Both the position numbers and the translations under genes were made by a program. A stretch of 64,000 bases of DNA from assembly GCF_002042965.1 (NCBI RefSeq), contig NZ_MZNT01000006.1:368871-432870 (forward strand), written 5' to 3'. Positions 16,591-24,778 of the stretch are shown here, piece after piece; the first letter of the stretch is position 1; the number at the start of each line of letters is the position of its first letter. The notes below the pieces were generated by a model that saw only the letters and a list, made by a program, of their open reading frames with translations, did no database searches and was not told the origin of the DNA. Source of the DNA: Paenibacillus sp. 32352 (lineage in GTDB: Bacteria > Bacillota > Bacilli > Paenibacillales > NBRC-103111).

Positions 16591-16750
16591 ATAAAGCGAC
16601 TAATGTATGCGAAAGAGCCGCTTCACCACGCGCTTCATCATCCGAATTCTTACGAAAATAAGACGGAGGCCGGCAAAGTGCAGGCCTCTCTGATCAAGTA
16701 TAAACAAGTAATTACACCTCCAAATGATACGTTATGCAGTGTTCGCTACC

Positions 16751-17677
16751 TCATATCCCGGAAGGACAAGCAAGTATGTCCATTTGCTCTCGATTTCGAC
16801 TCCGTTCGTCCTGGATCAATTGACATAACGTACTCGCCAATATACGCCCAGCCGTTCTTGGCGCGACCAATCCCGGTAAACTTGGTGCCAACAAGGCCTT
16901 GATTCCACGTTTTTCGGCAAAACGAAAATCAGTCCCACCAGGTTTGGAAGCCAAATCAATAATGATTGCGTGATGCGGAATGCGGGTTAAAACACGAGAA
17001 GTAAGGATTTGCGCCGGAACCGTGTTAAAAATAATATCCACATTTACGCCTTCATCGTACAAATCTTTCGTATAAAACGGCTCAATCCCCATCTCCCATG
17101 CACGTGCAAACTGCTCCGGTTTCTGCACACCCGCTTTGACGTGTGCTCCCAGGCGGAGAAGCATACCGGCTAACGTAAGACCGATTCTCCCCAAACCCAG
17201 CACCATACAACGCGAACCATGTATCGTAATGTCCGTATGTTGAATGGCCATCAATAAGGCGCCTTCCGCAGTGGGAATGGAATTGTAGATGGCAACATCG
17301 TCCCTGCTGAATAATTCAATCAGATCGATCCCTAGTTCCGCGCAAAGGTTCCTCAAGTAGGGCTTGGCTATGCCTGTATAAACTTTTGCGTGTTTCGGCA
17401 AACAGGACATATATTCTTTGTCCAGCAGTAGCGTTTCAGCTGAAAATGAAGACTCTACTTTGCCATGGTCATCTGTACCGACAACCGGCAATATTACTAC
17501 GTCAGCTTTGCGAAGAACTTCCTTCGTAAGCTTGGAATGCTGGACTTCGTGAAGTTGTTCGTGCAAATCTTCAAAACCGATTACCGCAACATTTGCATCC
17601 AGGTCAGTGAATGACCGAATGATTTCAAGATGCCGGGCATCGCCTCCAAGGAAGACAATATGCAGACCCGTTAACAA
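16751..17677 (-). CDS. dpaA: Dipicolinate synthase subunit A (orphan copy)
   Basis: DpaA with DpaB oxidises dihydrodipicolinate to DPA in the mother cell. This 308-residue protein matches DpaA throughout: IVFLGGDARHLEIIR at the start, DDVAIYNSIPTAEGALLMAI (about 126-145), a Rossmann nucleotide site VLGLGRIGLTLA (about 160-171), and IDLASKPGGTDF with APSLPGLVAPRTAGRIL near the end. No dpaB follows, unlike the usual spoVFA-spoVFB operon, so this is probably a second copy working with DpaB from elsewhere. The start is TTG, with a G-rich ribosome site upstream. It lies 30 bp downstream of a yunC homologue on the same strand. A weak hairpin at 16666-16688 may end the transcript. Confidence 0.92.
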   Translation of the reverse strand: MLTGLHIVFLGGDARHLEIIRSFTDLDANVAVIGFEDLHEQLHEVQHSKLTKEVLRKADVVILPVVGTDDHGKVESSFSAETLLLDKEYMSCLPKHAKVYTGIAKPYLRNLCAELGIDLIELFSRDDVAIYNSIPTAEGALLMAIQHTDITIHGSRCMVLGLGRIGLTLAGMLLRLGAHVKAGVQKPEQFARAWEMGIEPFYTKDLYDEGVNVDIIFNTVPAQILTSRVLTRIPHHAIIIDLASKPGGTDFRFAEKRGIKALLAPSLPGLVAPRTAGRILASTLCQLIQDERSRNREQMDILACPSGI

Positions 17678-17707
17678 AAAATTCCCCTACTTTCCTTAAG
17701 TATGGAC

Positions 17708-18028
17708 TCAACTATTACCGACCTCGTTTACCATTTTTAAAAGCGCATCTGCTCCTTTCATTCCAGCGCAAATTCCGCGTAATTCCGCCTCTGTAGTAAC
17801 CATATCGAGCGGGGCATCCAGCAATTGCTCTATTGTTCGTACCCCGGTTGCGCGTCCTGCGACAATTCGACGATCGTTTAATTTCTCATTTAACAAACGG
17901 ATATCCAGCGCGCCGCACATGATATATCCGTGATCGGTTGTGATGGCAAGAAGTGTTGTTTTGGGCAGGGCGACCTCGATACTTATAACCTGATGACCTT
18001 CCACTTCAATCGGTTTCATCATGATCAT
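17708..18028 (-). CDS. yunC: YunC-family protein (DUF1805)
   Basis: The 106-residue protein matches YunC/DUF1805 closely: the motif DHGYIMCGALDIRLLNEKL (about 33-51) and RRIVAGRATGVRTIEQLL (53-70). The family is small, soluble and of unknown function, widespread in spore-forming Bacilli. AAAGGAG lies upstream of the ATG; a second ATG two codons in is possible. It directly precedes dpaA and is probably co-transcribed with it, which hints at a link to sporulation metabolism, although this is inference from position alone. Confidence 0.88.
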   Translation of the reverse strand: MIMMKPIEVEGHQVISIEVALPKTTLLAITTDHGYIMCGALDIRLLNEKLNDRRIVAGRATGVRTIEQLLDAPLDMVTTEAELRGICAGMKGADALLKMVNEVGNS

Positions 18029-18194
18029 CTATGATGCAGCTCCTTTTTTTCTACACTATATGCCGGGCGTGATATTTGCACCATAGACGGTAGCCCAAAT
18101 CCGATATTACTTGTCTTCGTTGGGAGCCTTCTCCCCTTTCGCTATATACATGTGTAAACTGGACTTCGATTCAATTCCATGTCATTTTTGAGAT

Positions 18195-19712
18195 TTATAA
18201 CAAAGGAGATAACAAACGCGCCGCTTGATCAAGCATGCGCTCGGAAGAAGAACGATGCACATGGTCTTCCAAACGATAAGGAGTCGCCTCGGCGAGATCC
18301 CGTTCGAATTGTTCCGTAAGCTCCCGGGCCACATCGGAATGATACATCACTGCACACACTTCGTAGTTTAAACGGTAACTGCGGAGATCGTAGTTGGAAG
18401 AACCCACCTCGGCAATCTCGCCATCGATAATCATGACTTTCGCGTGCAGCACCCCTTTGTTGTACTGATACACATCGATCCCTGCTTCCACGAGTTCGCC
18501 ATAAAACGTACGGCTTGCAGCTCCTGCAACTTTAGGAATCACTTGGCGCGGCACCAGTAATCTCACTCGAACGCCACGCGCCGCGGCTGTTTTGATGGCC
18601 ATCATGATATCCGCATCGGGTATAAAATAAGGGTTGGTTACGTCGATGGTTCGGGTCGCCTGCGTCAGGCAGATGAAATGCATTTCCCGAATGACCGGTG
18701 TAGGCAGCCCGGGATTGCCTTCGAATATCTGTATATAGACGTTATGCGAATCCTTGGATGGGGAAGCTTTTCCCATGTGTGTGCCTTCCGTCGTTCCCAG
18801 CTCCGATCCCCATTCCCACCCATATCCGGATCGTTCTGATTTGCCGGATGGAAAGGGATGAGTGGCTTTATCGTCTGAATGTTGAGCCGATTCAGGGATA
18901 AATTTTGCTTTTCTCGTTGAGTGGGGCATGTCCGGTGACGCCATTTTCCAATGAGCCTCAAAAACGGCTTTCACATCATCCGCTGTTTCGCCGCTTAACC
19001 GCATATGAGTGTCGCGCCAAAAACCGACATCCGGCTTCATTCCTGTATACTCGTCCCCAACGTTGATTCCTCCCATAAAAGCTTCCTTTCCGTCGACGAT
19101 GACGATCTTGCAATGATCCCGGTATGTCAAGTTGGATAGTACCCAGGGGAATCGCAAGGGAAAGCTAGTCCTGCATTCGATGCCTGCCTCCATCATCCGG
19201 CGAACCGCATGTTTGGGAAACGACCAGCTTCCCCAGCCATCCCTTATAAAACGAATGTTCACACCGGATAAAGCCCGGTCCATCAGCACATCTGCGATAC
19301 GTTTACCAATATGGTCATTCCGGTATATGTAATATTCAAGATCGATAGTCTTTTGTGCGGATTGAATCGACTGAAGGAGGTTTCCGTAAGTTTCCATCCC
19401 GTTCGTAAGGATTTGGACGGAACCGGTTCGAAGGCCGCTCACAGACAAAGGCTGCAAAGCCCGGGCGATAACTGAAGCGGAGTGACCGCATGCTGGAGGC
19501 AACGCTATCGGGTTATTGTGTGAAGAAACGAGTTTGTCCCGCCGGATTTGCACAGGATTCGTGACGAACAGGTAACACACGAATCCGATAATCGGTAATA
19601 CAAGTCCGACTGATATCCAAGTCAACGCCTTAGCGGGGCGGCGCACCTCCCGAACCGCAATGATGCTGAGCAGTGCCGTATTTACTAGCCATAATCCTGC
19701 TATCCATGCCAA
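18195..19712 (-). CDS. cls: Cardiolipin synthase family phospholipase D
   Basis: This is a membrane enzyme of the phospholipase D superfamily, expected to condense two phosphatidylglycerols into cardiolipin. Two N-terminal membrane segments are followed by two HKD motifs: HCKIVIVDG with GGINVGDEY, and HAKVMIIDG with SSNYDLRS. Between them lies an unusual ~60-residue low-complexity insert (around AQHSDDKATHPFPSGKSERS). I start it at a TTG with GGGAGG nine bases upstream, because the longer frame from 19784 begins inside a terminator hairpin. A truncated paralogue lies at 4650-4949. Cardiolipin synthase genes are frequent neighbours in spoVA2mob modules, where they may alter the spore inner membrane. 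Confidence 0.9.
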   Translation of the reverse strand: MAWIAGLWLVNTALLSIIAVREVRRPAKALTWISVGLVLPIIGFVCYLFVTNPVQIRRDKLVSSHNNPIALPPACGHSASVIARALQPLSVSGLRTGSVQILTNGMETYGNLLQSIQSAQKTIDLEYYIYRNDHIGKRIADVLMDRALSGVNIRFIRDGWGSWSFPKHAVRRMMEAGIECRTSFPLRFPWVLSNLTYRDHCKIVIVDGKEAFMGGINVGDEYTGMKPDVGFWRDTHMRLSGETADDVKAVFEAHWKMASPDMPHSTRKAKFIPESAQHSDDKATHPFPSGKSERSGYGWEWGSELGTTEGTHMGKASPSKDSHNVYIQIFEGNPGLPTPVIREMHFICLTQATRTIDVTNPYFIPDADIMMAIKTAAARGVRVRLLVPRQVIPKVAGAASRTFYGELVEAGIDVYQYNKGVLHAKVMIIDGEIAEVGSSNYDLRSYRLNYEVCAVMYHSDVARELTEQFERDLAEATPYRLEDHVHRSSSERMLDQAARLLSPLL

Positions 19713-19760
19713 GAAAATCAGCCTCCCAATCCAGTCATCTACGAGGGAATAAAAGGGGCA

Positions 19761-19795
19761 GCCATGCCGAGAAGAGATCGGCATGGCCTTTTTTA
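19761..19795 (+). terminator. Terminator hairpin between DUF1657 copy 2 and cls
   Basis: GCCATGCCGA and TCGGCATGGC pair perfectly around a 7-base loop. Read rightward they are followed by TTTTTT, giving an ideal terminator; leftward only a weaker T run follows (CCCCTTTT). The DUF1657 stop codon lies within its edge. Confidence 0.7.
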
Positions 19796-19999
19796 GAACC
19801 CTTTGTACTGCGGTTCTTCCTGTTCAATTTGTTGTAACCGTGGAGTGACCTGGTCAATGATGTTTTGTGTCTGTTGCGCTGCATTTGTGAACGTGGTTTT
19901 GGCCTGCTGGTTTTGTGTATTTAACGCAAATTGTTCAAAGCTGGCCTGCGCGCTTTTTAATGAAGCTACAGCTGTTTTCATTTGAGAAGCTACCGTCAT
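19793..19999 (-). CDS. DUF1657 domain protein, copy 2
   Basis: This 68-residue DUF1657 protein shares most positions with the copy at 7887-8093 (both MTVA-Q-KT, LKSAQAS-EQFALNTQNQ, and end in EPQ-KGF). It is predicted as a helical, soluble or membrane-associated spore protein of unknown role. The start is at 19999, where AGGAGG lies at ideal spacing; the frame also continues upstream without a ribosome site. A sigma-G-like promoter lies at 20031-20060. It is immediately upstream of the cls gene, the same partnership that spoVA2mob operons show. Confidence 0.88.
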   Translation of the reverse strand: MTVASQMKTAVASLKSAQASFEQFALNTQNQQAKTTFTNAAQQTQNIIDQVTPRLQQIEQEEPQYKGF

Positions 20000-20030
20000 G
20001 TTGATCACCTCCTGAAATGGCATCCGTATG

Positions 20031-20060
20031 TAATATGTCAATCCTTCAGGAAATTGATGA
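20031..20060 (-). promoter_or_regulatory. Sigma-G-like promoter of DUF1657 copy 2
   Basis: Leftward, TCATCA and CATATTA are 17 bp apart. The -10 fits the CATNNTA pattern; the -35 is weak but resembles those upstream of the other DUF1657 and 2duf genes. Confidence 0.4.
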
Positions 20061-20087
20061 ATGGTAAAATTTGATGATCGGCGATTG

Positions 20088-20672
20088 TCAGGGGTTAGCG
20101 TCTTCCTGAGAAGACTTGCCGCAATCTATGCCCTTCTTGGCAATGCTTGAAGCCAGCAAGTACAGCCCAACATAGATAGGAAACGAATAGATGTGTTTCC
20201 AGTGAACGGGGTGGTATAAATCGGCCATTTGTGAGATCGGCTCGGCCACAAATGCAGAAAATGCCCCAAATAGGAGAGCTTTGAACAACGGATGTATGCC
20301 AGACTTATACTGGTGTAAGAACATCACCGTGACGGGAAGAAGTGAAAAATTCCATGGAAAATTGGCCGGCATGAACGGTATGACTTCCCAGTGATAATGC
20401 CAGAGTCCCATGGCAATCCCAAGCTGGTCCAGCCACGATGACACGATAATGATCGTAAACCCGGATAGGAGAAACTGTCCCGTAGCTCTCTTGTCCCGAA
20501 ATCCGATCCAAAGTAGCCAGGGGCATATCGATAAACCTACTCCCAGCCACCATTGCCGCGTAAACAGTACGTGAGTGCGCCAAATGTCAGTCATGTTGCG
20601 GTGTGCTTCCACAATCAATTGATAGGCTTGTTCGATTGCATGATGAATCTGATTTTCGTCCACCGATGCCAC
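20088..20672 (-). CDS. CBO0543-like membrane protein 1
   Basis: This 194-residue protein has about five hydrophobic segments (for example WWLGVGLSICPWLLWIGF at 41-58) and the pattern AMGLWHYHWEVIPFMPANFPWN (about 87-108), which I associate with the CBO0543 family of small membrane proteins found in spore-formers. Its function is not known. A second protein of the same type is encoded at 21378-21878, with the 157-residue protein between them, all on one strand. Sporulation-related expression is suggested by context only. Confidence 0.75.
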   Translation of the reverse strand: MASVDENQIHHAIEQAYQLIVEAHRNMTDIWRTHVLFTRQWWLGVGLSICPWLLWIGFRDKRATGQFLLSGFTIIIVSSWLDQLGIAMGLWHYHWEVIPFMPANFPWNFSLLPVTVMFLHQYKSGIHPLFKALLFGAFSAFVAEPISQMADLYHPVHWKHIYSFPIYVGLYLLASSIAKKGIDCGKSSQEDANP

Positions 20673-20825
20673 CCCTTTCCGTTATCTGGATCCCCATCAT
20701 TTGCTCTTCTGTTGACAAGACGATGCACCAGCGATTCCATTTCCATACCCTGCACAGAACCCGGCAACGATCATTTTTTATCCGTCAAGGCCATATTTGG
20801 GGACAATGACGGATAGGTGCCTGCT

Positions 20826-21299
20826 TTATAACCGCGAGTTTCCATACAGTATATTCGACGTTACAAATACGCCAACCGGCGGCAGCGAAGTTGAAGACGG
20901 TTGGGGCGGGACATAGCCGCTATACTCCGGCAAGCTTATATCTGTTGTCGCTACCCAGGTTCCATACTCACCTGCCTGTAAAGAGGGGGGGAGCATCTGG
21001 AGGCGTCCGGTGAGAACCAGATGCCGAAGTTGAATCTGGACATCGTCGTAGATGGATAAATGGCCGGAGTAGGCGGCGTAGGGGGAATGAAACATGATCT
21101 GCTGCGCGCTTTCATTCCAGCTTCCTTCAATCGGAATCGGTGTTCCGCGAAATTGGATGGTGCCTTGAATTTGTTGATCCGGCAAAACACGCATCACGAG
21201 TTTGCCCCACACAACCGGTCTTCCGGCGACAGATGCATGAACCCCCCATATGGAAAAGGGAGGTACACTCTTTGTACTTGTTTGAGCCGCAACGGACAT
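20826..21299 (-). CDS. Unidentified island protein with a beta-rich core (157 residues)
   Basis: No family was recognised. The sequence has alternating hydrophobic strands (VVWGKLVMRVL, IQGTIQFRGTPIPIEGSW, QIQLRHLVLTGRL), as in a small beta-barrel, then a Pro/Ser-rich C-terminal tail (YSGYVPPQPSSTSLPP). There is no signal peptide or membrane segment. A decayed relative lies at 4441-4600, so the gene was once present twice in this island. It sits between two CBO0543-like membrane protein genes on the same strand. Confidence 0.65.
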   Translation of the reverse strand: MSVAAQTSTKSVPPFSIWGVHASVAGRPVVWGKLVMRVLPDQQIQGTIQFRGTPIPIEGSWNESAQQIMFHSPYAAYSGHLSIYDDVQIQLRHLVLTGRLQMLPPSLQAGEYGTWVATTDISLPEYSGYVPPQPSSTSLPPVGVFVTSNILYGNSRL

Positions 21300-21377
21300 G
21301 ATTCATCACTCCTCAAAGTTGGATCACGTCATTATATGCGTCCTCGGCAAAAATGCCAGTCACGGGGCATGGATTCT

Positions 21378-21878
21378 TTACAGATAACCGAACAGGATCA
21401 AGTAAAAGAAGATGGACAGTATCGTCATCGGGATGCTCCAAACCGGCTTTGTATGATGAAAGCGAAGCATCAGAAACATGTGTACATCAAAGAAAAGCGA
21501 CCACCAGCAATTCCAGCCGTGGGAGTAGGTAATATAACCGAGGCGATATCCAACCCATTCTACACCGATATAGATCAGCACCCATTTTGCAATGTGAACC
21601 GCAGCCTTCCATTCGACTTCCGGAAAACGAGTCAGGTAGAGAAAAGCAGTCAAAGGATAAATGCAAAAGGTGTGCAGCATCACAACGCCGGTATAATTGA
21701 TCAGTTGATCCGGTTCCAGACGCCACACATAAAATTTTTCGTGCGAAAAAAATTCGTAAAGCAATTGAAAACAAGATAGGTACAACAGCGTAGGATAGCA
21801 CTGAGGAAACTGTGTCCACCGTCCCCATCTCCACGCCGCCCATACGGTCCACAAAGCAATGGCTACATGGATACTCAT
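21378..21878 (-). CDS. CBO0543-like membrane protein 2
   Basis: This 166-residue protein has about five hydrophobic segments, including a C-terminal one (SIPMTILSIFFYLILFGYL), and Trp/Tyr/His-rich loops (YITYSHGWNCWWSLFFDVH). It resembles the protein at 20088-20672 in size, topology and loop composition and is assigned to the same CBO0543-type group with moderate confidence. The ribosome site before the ATG is weak, so the start is uncertain. It follows the small Cys-rich gene by about 30 bp and may be translated from the same message. Confidence 0.72.
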   Translation of the reverse strand: MSIHVAIALWTVWAAWRWGRWTQFPQCYPTLLYLSCFQLLYEFFSHEKFYVWRLEPDQLINYTGVVMLHTFCIYPLTAFLYLTRFPEVEWKAAVHIAKWVLIYIGVEWVGYRLGYITYSHGWNCWWSLFFDVHMFLMLRFHHTKPVWSIPMTILSIFFYLILFGYL

Positions 21879-21908
21879 TTCACTTTGTCCATTGATGGCG
21901 TCTTTCTC

Positions 21909-22058
21909 TTATATTGGTTGTTTCTTAATGCAGACCGGTTTCGAACAAAATTGTTTCAACCCATCCCAGTTGCCCCAGATGCAATTTTTACATCGATTCG
22001 GTTGTCTTGGGGCAGAGGTAGTCCGGTTTTCAACGCTTGTACAGAATGTTGGTGACAT
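21909..22058 (-). CDS. Small cysteine-rich protein, 49 residues
   Basis: The short frame encodes a compact four-cysteine motif: CKNCIWGNWDGLKQFCSKPVC (residues 23-43), i.e. C-x2-C-x11-C-x4-C, which looks like a small metal-binding or disulphide knot. An AAGGG-type ribosome site precedes the ATG. It lies just upstream of the second CBO0543-like gene and downstream of the chemoreceptor terminator, so it probably heads that transcript. The spacing and aromatic content make chance unlikely, but I cannot name a family. Confidence 0.5.
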   Translation of the reverse strand: MSPTFCTSVENRTTSAPRQPNRCKNCIWGNWDGLKQFCSKPVCIKKQPI

Positions 22059-22193
22059 GCAGGATCCGCCCTTCCAGATTTATGCAAACAGCCTTTAAAT
22101 TGCCCAGAAACGAATCATCCTATTCCGCCAAGCAGCAATCCGCATCGTGAAAGTTCCGCTTGGATCCCATCTACCCCTATCTCCCGCATACAA

Positions 22194-22237
22194 ATAGAAA
22201 AGACCGGAGCTGCCCATTTTGGGCAACAGCCGGCCTT
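22194..22237 (-). terminator. Terminator of the chemoreceptor gene
   Basis: Leftward, AAGGCCGGCTGTTGCCC pairs with GGGCAGCTCCGGTCTT around a short AAAAT loop and is followed by TTTTCTATTT. It lies 35 bp beyond the stop codon at 22272. Confidence 0.7.
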
Positions 22238-22271
22238 TGTCCGAATTCGCAGGATCAGTTGTCTTTGAAAA

Positions 22272-23993
22272 TTATACGTTGAATTTTCCAACTAACGCAC
22301 GAAGCGAGTCGGACATTTCGTTTAACCGGAATGCGGTTTGCAGCATTTCCTCGCTCGTCGCCGTTTGCTCCTCTGTCATGGCCGCCACCTCTTCGGAGAA
22401 TGACGCGGTTTCTTCCGTAATCCTTGTAATTTCCCGGATCGAAGTTTCCACGGCTTTGCTGCCGGCAGACATTTGCTCTACTGCCGCAGCAACCTCCACG
22501 ACTTGAGCGCTAAGATTGCTGACTTCCGTCATAATCGTGCGGAAGGATTGCCCGGCCTCCTTCATCGCGCCGACGCCGTTCTGTACATCCGCGCTGTTAT
22601 CGCTCACCTTATTGACAAGATGGTTGATGCCGGATAACATGAGTTCAATGGTTCCATGAATTTCAGCAGTGGAACGCGCGGCCTGGTCGGCAAGCTTGCG
22701 AATTTCTTCCGCAACCACAGCAAAACCGCGGCCCTGTTCGCCGGCGCGTGCCGCTTCAATTGCCGCGTTCAGGGAAAGAAGATGGGTCTGGTTTGAAATC
22801 TCCTGAATATGGCTTACGACATCCCGGATTTGTTCGGAGAAACGCGCCAAATCCGCGGCTGACGTCTGGATTTCTGTAAACGTACATTCAATGCGTTCGA
22901 TTTTAACCGCATTTTGCCTCATATTATCTGCGCTCTGTATGGCGATGGACTGCGTTCGTTGCGCAAGATCGGACACCCCCGTTGCGCTGGAAGCGACTTG
23001 CTCCAGTCCCGATACCGTTTCCTGGATAATCGCCGTAATTTCTTGAGCCTGGGACACCTGATGTTCCGCCCCTTGGGCAACGCGCTGAACAGACTGGGCG
23101 ATTTGGTCGGATGCCTTGGTGCTTTCTTCTGCCCCACCCCTCAGCAAAGACGAAGATTGTTTCAGTTCCTCCGTACTCGCTTGAATGTCTGCAATCATCC
23201 TTTGCAGACTCGAGAGCAACAAGTTGGTATGATCCGCCAAATCTTTGGTTTCATCCTTCGTCTTCACGGAAATTCGCTTCGTCAAATCACCGCCGGATGA
23301 CGCAATTTCTGCGATGGCATTCCCGACCTTACGCACGTTTCTCGCCGTTATAAAGCCTGTGAAATAGGAAGAAACAACAGAGACGACAATGACGAAAGCG
23401 AGCGACATATACAACTGATTTCGAAGTTGACCGTTTTTCTTTTCCAGCGCTGCGACGCGTTCCGAAGTTAATTGTTTTTCAACCGATCGAAAACGGGAGA
23501 GCTGATCGCGCAGCGCGTCCATATGCGTTTTTCCCGGATCTTCCTGGAAAAACTGCTGAAGTCCCCTGCTGTCGTTCGCCTTTCTCAAGGCAATCACTTT
23601 CTCTCCGGCGACTTGAATCCAATCCTCGACATTTTTTCGAATCGCTTTCAGTTTTTCCTGTTGGTCCGGGTTATCGGCGACAAGTCCGAACAGAGCGTCA
23701 TAGTGCGTCTGCCAGTTTTTCTTCCCGTTATTGTAAGGATCCAAATATTTCGCTTCTCCGGTAATCACAAAACCGCGCTGGCCCGTTTCCATATCGACAA
23801 GATCTTTTTCGATGGATTGAGCCAGGCTGTGTACTTCCATATCATGATTCGTAATAAACTCGGTTTCCTTCTGGAAGGCGGCCATCTGGTTCGTCACCCC
23901 CAGGATGGCGATAACAAAGCAGATCACAACGATTAAAAATCCAAGTGCAATTTTGTTTTGAATGCGGTTCAACCGGATAAGCGTGCGTTTCAT
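22272..23993 (-). CDS. Methyl-accepting chemotaxis protein with CHASE3 sensor domain
   Basis: This 573-residue membrane receptor signals to CheA and CheW. Its order is membrane segment 1 (about 15-33), an extracellular CHASE3-type helical sensor (about 40-190, with [13 protein letters not shown] at 68-80), membrane segment 2 (about 203-224), HAMP, and a long cytoplasmic signalling coiled coil whose tip carries [21 protein letters not shown] and [10 protein letters not shown] start at the ATG at 23993, which has AAAAGGAG upstream; the longer frame adds 63 residues without a ribosome site. There are no chemotaxis genes nearby. It may respond to small molecules outside the cell, but the ligand cannot be predicted. 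Confidence 0.92.
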   Translation of the reverse strand: MKRTLIRLNRIQNKIALGFLIVVICFVIAILGVTNQMAAFQKETEFITNHDMEVHSLAQSIEKDLVDMETGQRGFVITGEAKYLDPYNNGKKNWQTHYDALFGLVADNPDQQEKLKAIRKNVEDWIQVAGEKVIALRKANDSRGLQQFFQEDPGKTHMDALRDQLSRFRSVEKQLTSERVAALEKKNGQLRNQLYMSLAFVIVVSVVSSYFTGFITARNVRKVGNAIAEIASSGGDLTKRISVKTKDETKDLADHTNLLLSSLQRMIADIQASTEELKQSSSLLRGGAEESTKASDQIAQSVQRVAQGAEHQVSQAQEITAIIQETVSGLEQVASSATGVSDLAQRTQSIAIQSADNMRQNAVKIERIECTFTEIQTSAADLARFSEQIRDVVSHIQEISNQTHLLSLNAAIEAARAGEQGRGFAVVAEEIRKLADQAARSTAEIHGTIELMLSGINHLVNKVSDNSADVQNGVGAMKEAGQSFRTIMTEVSNLSAQVVEVAAAVEQMSAGSKAVETSIREITRITEETASFSEEVAAMTEEQTATSEEMLQTAFRLNEMSDSLRALVGKFNV

Positions 23994-24280
23994 TGCGTTA
24001 GCGCTCCTTTTCGTATGTACATGATCGAACGTTGCCGGAAAAGTCTTCCTTGCAGAGAGAGGCATGGCGGAGTCTGTTCCGCCAGGCTGGCTCGTCCCCT
24101 TGGATTCGCAACAATCCCTGCACTTGAAGTGCATTTCTGTTTCCGTCAAAATGACCGTACCATGTCCGCTTATGTACGTCAAGATTTGGAAGCTTCTTCT
24201 TCACCTTGCGATTCCAGAGGCGTCGAACGTCTTCCAAAACAGCGCAATATTCCTTTCACATCCTGCAGGGGGGAATTTCT

Positions 24281-24733
24281 ATGGATTGTTGCGCACCTTC
24301 CGATCATGCCGGGATCGTATGTCCTTCCTGCGGTCTAAATGGCGCTGCGGTGAAACGTATTACTCTGAAGTCCTTGCTTCATGCCTCGGCACTCGAAACG
24401 CTCGAACCGGAGGATTTGTACGTATTTTGCGCAACCTCTTCATGTTCTACCGTGTACTTCAACAAGAATGGCATGCAAACTTTTGCGGAACATGATCTGA
24501 AGGTACCTGTGTTCCAGAAAAATCAGCGCATGGACGTGCCGGTTTGTTTCGGTTTCCATTGGACAAGAGACCGACTCATTCGCGCTCTGGACATCTCTCC
24601 AACGCCCGTTGACCGGATCAAAACTCAGGTACAGGCTGGCCGCTGCGCATGCGAAATCCACAATCCGCAGGGGACTTGCTGTTTGGGGAATGTGAGCGCT
24701 TTTGTACGCGGCTTCAAACGTTCCATGTCATGA
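24281..24733 (+). CDS. CopZ-like zinc and [2Fe-2S] binding protein
   Basis: The 150 residues open with a zinc-binding CopZ-type segment: VCPSCG (about 13-18), CATSSCSTVYF (about 50-60), FQKNQRMDVPVCFGF. They end in a BFD-like cluster-binding motif CACEIHNPQGTC (about 123-134). In Archaeoglobus this layout forms the N-terminal half of the copper chaperone CopZ; bacterial homologues without the heavy-metal domain exist. The ATG is preceded by GGGGGGAA. No copper ATPase or regulator is adjacent, so the biological metal task is uncertain. It is transcribed divergently from the chemoreceptor. Confidence 0.8.
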   Translation: MDCCAPSDHAGIVCPSCGLNGAAVKRITLKSLLHASALETLEPEDLYVFCATSSCSTVYFNKNGMQTFAEHDLKVPVFQKNQRMDVPVCFGFHWTRDRLIRALDISPTPVDRIKTQVQAGRCACEIHNPQGTCCLGNVSAFVRGFKRSMS

Positions 24734-24778
24734 AGTCGCGATCATTGGCGAGTGACACAGGGCGCGCGAGCTGCGTCT

